This document shows positions 59,031 to 64,000 of a stretch of 64,000 nt of DNA, one piece after another. The stretch covers positions 1-64,000 of the forward strand of contig CAMCUD010000002.1 in assembly GCA_945878865.1 (NCBI GenBank). The letters run 5' to 3'. The position numbers were made by a program, and so were the translations under genes. The notes under the pieces are model-generated. The model ran no database searches and was not told the DNA's origin. It saw only the letters and a program-made list of their open reading frames with translations. The DNA is from Bifidobacterium breve. GTDB taxonomy: Bacteria; Actinomycetota; Thermoleophilia; Solirubrobacterales; Solirubrobacteraceae. Within the stretch, counting starts at the first letter, position 1; the number at the start of each line of letters is the position of its first letter.

Positions 59031-60217
59031 GACCGGACGGCGGCACCCAGCCGGCGCAGACCCTCGGCGAGCTCGTCGGGGGTGTGCGTCACGAAGGAGA
59101 AGCGCAACGTCCTCGGGTCTGGATCGGGCCCGGGGTGGAACGGCGCGCCCGGGACGAACGCGACGCCTTGGGCGATCGCGTCGCGCAGCAGCGCCGCGGC
59201 GTCCCAGCCCTCGGGCAGGCGCGCCCATACGAACATGCCGCCGGCGGGCCGGTTCCACGTCGAGCCCTCCGGCAGCGCGTCCGCCAGCCCGGCGAGCAGC
59301 GCGTCACGGCGCTCGCCGTACAGCGCCCGGACGGCGTGCAGGTGCGCGTCGAGGTCCAGCGCGGCCATCGCTCCGGCTGCGGCCTCCTGGTCGATCGTCG
59401 ACGTGTGCAGATCCGCGGCCTGCTTGGCGACGATGAGCTGGGCGCGCAGCGCCTCGGGCATCCGCGCGTAGCCCAACCGCAGGCCGGGGGCGAGCACCTT
59501 CGACAGCGAGGAGATGTGCACCGTGCGGTCGGCGGCGTCGTCGAGCGCGGCGATCGGGACGAGCGGCGTGCCCTCGTAGCGCAGCTCGCCGTACGGGTCG
59601 TCCTCGAGGATCCACAGCCCGAGGTCCGCGGCGATGCGCGCGATCGCCTCGCGCCGCGCCGTGGGCAGCGTGCGCCCCGACGGGTTCTGGAAGTTCGGCA
59701 TCGTGTAGAGCAGCTTGGGCCGGTGCTCGCGGACCGCCGCGGCCAGCGCGTCGGGCACGAGGCCGTCGTCGTCGCAGGCCACGCCGACGCAGCGCGCGCC
59801 GGCCATGGCAAAGCGCTGGAGCGCCGCGAGGTACGTCGGGTCCTCGACGAGCACGACATCGCCCGGTTCGATCAGCACGTCGCAGACGAGGCCGAGCGCC
59901 TGCTGCGAGCCGGTGCAGACGAGCAGTTCGTCGCCGGTGGTCGGCAGTCCCCGCTCCGTGAGCCGCGCGGCGTGCGCGGCGCGCAGTGCGACGTTCCCCT
60001 CGGTCGTCGAGTACTGCAGCGCGCGGCGTGCGCCCGGGCCGGCCAGCGCGTCGGCGAAGGCTGCGCGGACCTCGTCGGCGGGGAACGTGTCCGGGCTGGG
60101 GAGCCCGCCGGCCAGGGAGATGACGTCGCCCTGCGCGGTCAGCGCGAGGATCTCGCGGACCGGCGATGATGCGACCGCGGCCAGGCGGGCGGCGGGAGGT
60201 GGCGGAGGCGTCGTCAT
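59027..60217 (-). CDS. Class-I/II PLP aminotransferase (LysN/ARO8-like)
   Basis: 396 residues. ISLAGGLPSPDTFPADEVRA at the start, LLVCTGSQQALGLVCDVLIE, YTMPNFQNPSGRTLPTARRE and the Schiff-base Lys in ISSLSKVLAPGLRLGYARMP are typical of 2-aminoadipate/aromatic aminotransferases and of MocR-type proteins without the HTH. No HTH is present, so it is an enzyme. Substrate could be aminoadipate, aromatic or branched-chain keto acids. ATG 60217. Confidence 0.93.
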   Translation of the reverse strand: MTTPPPPPAARLAAVASSPVREILALTAQGDVISLAGGLPSPDTFPADEVRAAFADALAGPGARRALQYSTTEGNVALRAAHAARLTERGLPTTGDELLVCTGSQQALGLVCDVLIEPGDVVLVEDPTYLAALQRFAMAGARCVGVACDDDGLVPDALAAAVREHRPKLLYTMPNFQNPSGRTLPTARREAIARIAADLGLWILEDDPYGELRYEGTPLVPIAALDDAADRTVHISSLSKVLAPGLRLGYARMPEALRAQLIVAKQAADLHTSTIDQEAAAGAMAALDLDAHLHAVRALYGERRDALLAGLADALPEGSTWNRPAGGMFVWARLPEGWDAAALLRDAIAQGVAFVPGAPFHPGPDPDPRTLRFSFVTHTPDELAEGLRRLGAAVRS

Positions 60218-60265
60218 CGGGCCGTCACTCTCGCAGGTCGCCGTCCCCGCAGACAGGAGCCCCAC

Positions 60266-61261
60266 GTGCCGTACAGCAGCCGCGAGTTTCACCTGGCGTC
60301 CCGTCCATCCGGCGAGCCGGTGCCGGAGAACTTCCGCCTCGTCGAGGTGGAGGTGCCCGATCCGCGGCCGGGGGAGATCGTCGTCCGCAACACGTTCATG
60401 TCCGTCGACCCGTACATGCGCGGGCGCATGAACGACGTGAAGTCCTACGTCCCGCCGTTCCAGATCGATGCGCCCCTGGACGGCGGCGCGGTCGGCGAGG
60501 TGGTCGCCAGCGAGGCGCCGGAGCTGCCGGTCGGCACCCACGTCGTCCACCAGGCCGGCTGGCGTGAGTACGCGCGGCTGGATGCGCGGCACGCGCGCGC
60601 GATCGACCCGTCCCTGCAGACCGCCTACCTCGGCGTGCTGGGGATGCCGGGCCTCACCGCGTACGTCGGGTTGCTCGACATCGGCGCGCTGCGCGCCGGC
60701 GACGTCGTCTTCGTCTCCGGCGCCGCGGGCGCGGTCGGCAGCCTCGTCGGGCAGATCGCCAAGCTGCGCGGCCACACCGTCATCGGCAGCGCGGGCGGAC
60801 CGGAGAAGTGCGCGCACATCGTCGACGACCTCGGCTTCGATGCGGCGATCGACTACCGCGAGGGCGACCTGGTCGGGCAGCTGCGCACCGCCGCACCGAA
60901 GGGCGTCGACGTGTACTTCGACAACGTCGGCGGGGATCACCTCGAGGCCGCGATGTTCGTCATGCGCACCTTCGGCCGCGTGGCCCTGTGCGGTGCGATC
61001 TCCGGCTACAACGCGACGTCGCTGCCGCCCGGCCCGCGGAACATGTTCATGGCGGTGTCCAAGCGGCTGACGCTCCGCGGGTTCATCGTGACCGACCACG
61101 CCGACCGGCGCGAGGCCTTCGAGGAGGAGGTCGGCGGGTGGGTGCGCAACGGTGACATCGTCGTGCGCGAGACCGTGGTCGAGGGCATCGCCCAGGCGCC
61201 GCACGCGTTCATCGCCCTGCTGCGGGGCGCGAACACCGGGAAGATGCTCGTCGAGCTCTAG
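60266..61261 (+). CDS. Zinc-less MDR NADPH oxidoreductase
   Basis: 331 residues of the leukotriene B4 12-hydroxydehydrogenase / curcumin reductase (CurA) group. Rossmann motif SGAAGAVGSLVGQIAKLRG, substrate-loop MSVDPYMRGRMNDVKSYVPP, VDVYFDNVGGDHLEAAMF and CGAISGYNAT. It reduces activated double bonds with NADPH. CAGGAG 8 nt before the GTG supports the start. Divergent from the aminotransferase by 48 bp. Confidence 0.94.
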   Translation: MPYSSREFHLASRPSGEPVPENFRLVEVEVPDPRPGEIVVRNTFMSVDPYMRGRMNDVKSYVPPFQIDAPLDGGAVGEVVASEAPELPVGTHVVHQAGWREYARLDARHARAIDPSLQTAYLGVLGMPGLTAYVGLLDIGALRAGDVVFVSGAAGAVGSLVGQIAKLRGHTVIGSAGGPEKCAHIVDDLGFDAAIDYREGDLVGQLRTAAPKGVDVYFDNVGGDHLEAAMFVMRTFGRVALCGAISGYNATSLPPGPRNMFMAVSKRLTLRGFIVTDHADRREAFEEEVGGWVRNGDIVVRETVVEGIAQAPHAFIALLRGANTGKMLVEL

Positions 61262-61263
61262 TT

Positions 61264-61911
61264 CTAGGTCCGGCGGACGCCGGTCGCGGCGGTGGCGGCG
61301 CCCAGCGCCATGTACACCGCCGCGGTGCCGTACTTCGACGCGCGCGCAAGCCGGGCGCCGCCACGCCCGCGGAACCGGTCGGCCAGCGTTCCGCTGGCCA
61401 GCGCGTAGAGGCCGTCGGTGCACAGCGCGAGTGCGACGAACGTCGATCCCAGGAGGAAGGCCTGCAGCGCGACCGCGCCGGCGTCAGGGTCGATGAACTG
61501 CGGCAGGAACGCGACGAAGAACACCGCGGTCTTCGGGTTGAGCGCCGCGACGATCACGCCCTGGCCGACGATCCGCCGCGTCGGGACGGCCTGGCGCTCG
61601 GTGACGGCCAGCGCGATCTCCTCGTCGCGGGCGCGCAGGCGCATGATCCCCAGCCAGATGAGGTACGCCGCGCCGACGTACTTCAGGACGTGGAAGGCCG
61701 TGGCGGACGACGCGACGAGCGCGGAGAGGCCGAGCGCCGCCCAGAGCACCTGGATGAAGTTTCCGCACCCGACGCCCAGGACCGAGAGCAGCCCCGCCCG
61801 CCGTCCCTGGTCGACGCTGCGGGCGACGATGTAGAGCACCCCCGGGCCGGGGATGAGCACGAGGACGAGGGCCGCGCCGAGGAACAGGACGAGCGTGTGG
61901 GTGTCCGGCAT
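61264..61911 (-). CDS. LysE/RhtB-family exporter
   Basis: 215 residues, about six helices. LIPGPGVLYIVARSVDQGRR is the family start, GVGCGNFIQVLWAALGLSAL the second helix, VIVAALNPKTAVFFVAFLPQ the signature loop. Exports amino acids or related cations. ATG 61911. Convergent with the oxidoreductase, 2 bp apart. Confidence 0.93.
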   Translation of the reverse strand: MPDTHTLVLFLGAALVLVLIPGPGVLYIVARSVDQGRRAGLLSVLGVGCGNFIQVLWAALGLSALVASSATAFHVLKYVGAAYLIWLGIMRLRARDEEIALAVTERQAVPTRRIVGQGVIVAALNPKTAVFFVAFLPQFIDPDAGAVALQAFLLGSTFVALALCTDGLYALASGTLADRFRGRGGARLARASKYGTAAVYMALGAATAATGVRRT

Positions 61912-62057
61912 CGGCGGATCGTACGCCGAACCGCCCGGGAGAATCGGCCGAACGGCATACCTACGGTGGTGTAAGTTGCCTGCGACCGCGACGGAGGAGA
62001 ACCCGTAGTGTCCGTCGCAGCCGTCGTCCCAGACCACCACCAGGGGAGTTCGCCGCC

Positions 62058-63596
62058 GTGGGCCTGAACCTCGCCACCTTGCTCGACCAGAGCGCGCGTC
62101 ACGCGCCCGACCACGTTGCGCTGCGCCTCGGCGAGCTCGCCGTGACGTACGCGCAGCTCGATGACCAAACGAAGCGGTTCGCCGGGCTGCTCAAGGCCCG
62201 GGGCATCCAGCCGGGCGACCGCGTGGCGCTGATGCTGCCCAACGTGCCGCACTTCCCGATCGCCTACTACGGCGCGCTGCGCGCCGGCGCCGTGGTGGTC
62301 CCGATGAACGTCCTGCTCAAGGGCCGTGAGGTCGCGTTCTACCTCCAGGACTCCGGCGCGAAGGTCCTCATCGCGTGGAACGGGTTCGGCGCCGAGGCCT
62401 ACGAGGGCGCGGGGCTGGCCGGCGTGCCGATGGTGGGCGCGGGGCCCGACGAGCCGCCCGCGGGAATCGAGCGGGTCGAGGAGCTCGTCGGCGCGACGGA
62501 GCCGCTCGAGGGCATCCACCAGACCGAGCCGACCGATCCGGCCGTCCTGCTCTACACGTCGGGCACGACCGGCAAGCCCAAGGGCGCGACGCTCACGCAC
62601 AGCAATCTGGCGTGGAACACCGAGATCAACAGCGCGATGTTCGAGACCACGCCCGACGACGTGATGCTCGGCGCGCTGCCGCTGTTCCACAGCTTCGGCC
62701 AGACGGTCTCGATGAACGGCGTGCTGCGCCGCGGCGGCACGCTCATCCTCCTGCCGCGCTTTGACCCGAACGACGCGCTCGCCCTCATCCAGCAGCACAA
62801 GGTCACGCTGTTCGCCGGTGTGCCGACGATGTACGTCGCGTTCCTCAACACGCCGAAGCTCGCCGAGACCGACGTCTCGAGCCTCCGTCTGTGCGTGTCG
62901 GGCGGCGCGGCGATCCCGGTCGAGGTGCTGAACACCGTCGGAGAGAAGATGGCGCGCATCCTCGAGGGCTACGGCCTCTCGGAGACGTCGCCGGTCGCGT
63001 CCTTCAACCATCCGGACCGCCCGAGCAAGGCCGGCTCGATCGGCACCCCGCTCTGGGGCGTCGAGATGGACGTGTGGGACATCGACGGCAAGCCGGTCGC
63101 CAACGGCGAGGTGGGCGAGATCGTCATCCGCGGCCACAACGTCATGGCGGGCTACTGGAATCGCCCGGACGCCACGCGGGAGGCCATCACCGAGGACGGG
63201 TGGTTCAAGACCGGCGACATGGCCACGCGCGACGAGGACGGCTACTACTTCATCGTCGACCGCAAGAAGGACATGATCATCCGCGGCGGCTACAACGTGT
63301 ACCCGCGGGAGATCGAGGAGGTCATCTACGAGCACCCGGCCGTCCTCGAGGCCGCCGTGTTCGGCATTCCGCACGACGAGTTCGGCGAGGAGGTCGCCTG
63401 CGCTGTCGTCGCCAAGCCGGGGCAGACGCTCGACGCCGAGGAGCTCAAGGGCTACGTCAAGGACCGCGTCGCGGCGTACAAGTACCCGCGCTTCGTGCAG
63501 GTCATCGAGGAGCTCCCGAAGGGCCCGACGGGCAAGATCCTCAAGCGCGAGATCGACAAGACGCCGTTCGGGGCCGGCGAGCCCGCAGGCGCCTGA
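62058..63596 (+). CDS. Long-chain acyl-CoA ligase (FadD-type)
   Basis: 512 residues. P-loop LLYTSGTTGKPKGATLTHSN, A5 EGYGLSETSPVASF, GWFKTGDMATRDEDGYYFIV and the C-terminal Lys in LPKGPTGKILKREI. Uses ATP and CoA to activate fatty or aromatic acids. GTG 62058 is the first start with good homology (NLATLLDQSARHAPDHVALR). Its 3' end overlaps the convergent PAP2 gene by 56 nt. Confidence 0.94.
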   Translation: MGLNLATLLDQSARHAPDHVALRLGELAVTYAQLDDQTKRFAGLLKARGIQPGDRVALMLPNVPHFPIAYYGALRAGAVVVPMNVLLKGREVAFYLQDSGAKVLIAWNGFGAEAYEGAGLAGVPMVGAGPDEPPAGIERVEELVGATEPLEGIHQTEPTDPAVLLYTSGTTGKPKGATLTHSNLAWNTEINSAMFETTPDDVMLGALPLFHSFGQTVSMNGVLRRGGTLILLPRFDPNDALALIQQHKVTLFAGVPTMYVAFLNTPKLAETDVSSLRLCVSGGAAIPVEVLNTVGEKMARILEGYGLSETSPVASFNHPDRPSKAGSIGTPLWGVEMDVWDIDGKPVANGEVGEIVIRGHNVMAGYWNRPDATREAITEDGWFKTGDMATRDEDGYYFIVDRKKDMIIRGGYNVYPREIEEVIYEHPAVLEAAVFGIPHDEFGEEVACAVVAKPGQTLDAEELKGYVKDRVAAYKYPRFVQVIEELPKGPTGKILKREIDKTPFGAGEPAGA

Positions 63597-64000
63597 CGGC
63601 AGCGTCGCCGATGCGCGGCGCGACCCGCGCCGCGCACCAGCCCGCCAGGCCCCCGGCGAGCACGTCGCCGGGGTAGTGCACCCCGACGTGCACGCGGGTG
63701 AACGCGACGAGCAGCCCGAGTCCGCGCAGCGGGATCGCCGCCGCCGGCGGCAGATCCCGCGCGGCAGCGGTGCTGAACGCCAGCGCTGACGCGCTGTGGC
63801 CCGAGGGAAACGACGTGCTGCTCGGCATCTTCACGTGACGCGCGATCGGCACGTCGTGCGCGTCGCGGTCGGGCCGGCGCCGGCCGCCGAGGGGCTTGAG
63901 CAGCGCGTTCGTCGTCAGTGACGCGAGGGCGAGCGCGACCATCCCGTCGCGCGCGGCGTCGCGGCGGCCCGCGAGCGCCAGCCCGGCTGCCACGCCCATC
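63541..64000 (-). CDS. PAP2-type phosphatase (partial, right edge)
   Basis: At least 152 residues up to the window edge. KPLGGRRRPDRDAHD gives the KxxxxxxRP motif, SFPSGHSASALAF the PSGH motif, and FTRVHVGVHYPGDVLAG the RxxxxxHYPxDV motif, together the phosphatidic acid phosphatase type 2 active site on the membrane. An ATG at 63999 may be internal, so the true start is likely outside. Removes phosphate from lipid phosphates or undecaprenyl pyrophosphate. Overlaps the acyl-CoA ligase tail. Confidence 0.88.
   Translation of the reverse strand, partial: MGVAAGLALAGRRDAARDGMVALALASLTTNALLKPLGGRRRPDRDAHDVPIARHVKMPSSTSFPSGHSASALAFSTAAARDLPPAAAIPLRGLGLLVAFTRVHVGVHYPGDVLAGGLAGWCAARVAPRIGDAAVRRLRARRPRTASCRSRA

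Overview
The window is a GC-rich (clearly above 65% G+C by eye), densely packed bacterial chromosome segment. It has many GTG starts, 4-nt ATGA/GTGA gene overlaps and little intergenic DNA. A high-GC Actinomycetota chromosome fits best: FtsE/FtsX with a C-terminal processing protease, SmpB plus a one-piece tmRNA with a short ...YALAA tag, a single-chain acyl-CoA carboxylase, a fatty acyl-AMP ligase, and many TetR, PspC and LuxR regulators. A deep branch such as Thermoleophilia/Solirubrobacterales is my guess from this gene mix; nothing in the window proves it. I see no phage, insertion sequence, CRISPR array or origin.

Layout. 1-1.1 kb: end of nadC and nadA (NAD synthesis). 1.3-2.1 kb: a HEAT-repeat protein behind two dyad motifs. 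2.1-6.9 kb, minus strand: a LiaFSR-like envelope-stress operon (PspC membrane protein, PspC-domain histidine kinase, LuxR-type regulator with a frameshift in its DNA-binding domain), then an M16 peptidase and a degenerate nucleotidyltransferase-like protein. 7-11.9 kb, plus strand: ftsE, ftsX, an S41 protease and RNase R. 11.9-17.6 kb: a secreted protein, a membrane HD-GYP phosphodiesterase, an MFS exporter with a palindromic operator, a class-III aminotransferase and smpB.

17.7-29.0 kb: an unusually long, tightly coupled plus-strand operon. It holds an NMT1/SsuA-type ABC importer, a 63-codon orphan, an amidase, a NodB-fold deacetylase/allantoinase-like enzyme, a RidA protein, a cupin, a SnoaL-like protein, a deaminase-type amidohydrolase, an M20 carbamoylase, a TetR regulator, a 49-codon orphan and a dihydropyrimidinase/hydantoinase. 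A perfect 10-bp-arm operator precedes it. The gene set looks like a complete route for import, deamination, ring opening, decarbamoylation and deamidation of a cyclic ureide or amide, but it lacks the reductase of classical pyrimidine catabolism. It is the best candidate here for an undescribed pathway. A vapBC-type toxin-antitoxin pair follows directly.

29.7-37.8 kb: oligopeptidase F, a NarL/DesR-type two-component pair with a divergent membrane protein, a secreted glycoside hydrolase, a DUF3891 protein, and a Fur-family regulator with CbiM and a PDGLE (CbiN-like) protein but no CbiQ/CbiO. 38.0-40.3 kb: a secreted DUF5666-like protein and an ECF sigma factor fused to a membrane segment and a 230-residue disordered tail. 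40.3-42.2 kb: a second amidase, then ssrA (tmRNA) and a strong terminator.

42.3-64 kb: mostly lipid, detoxification and regulatory genes. These are a VOC protein, a PaaI thioesterase, an SGNH hydrolase, tandem TetRs with a P450, a Cys-rich small protein, a short RTX-repeat secreted protein, the single-chain acyl-CoA carboxylase (BC-BCCP-CT), a secreted beta-rich protein, an amphi-Trp protein, a VOC-MarR-acetyltransferase operon, a class-II glutamine amidotransferase, an alpha/beta hydrolase, a fatty acyl-AMP ligase, a PLP aminotransferase, a zinc-less MDR oxidoreductase, a LysE exporter, an acyl-CoA ligase and a PAP2 phosphatase that runs off the end.
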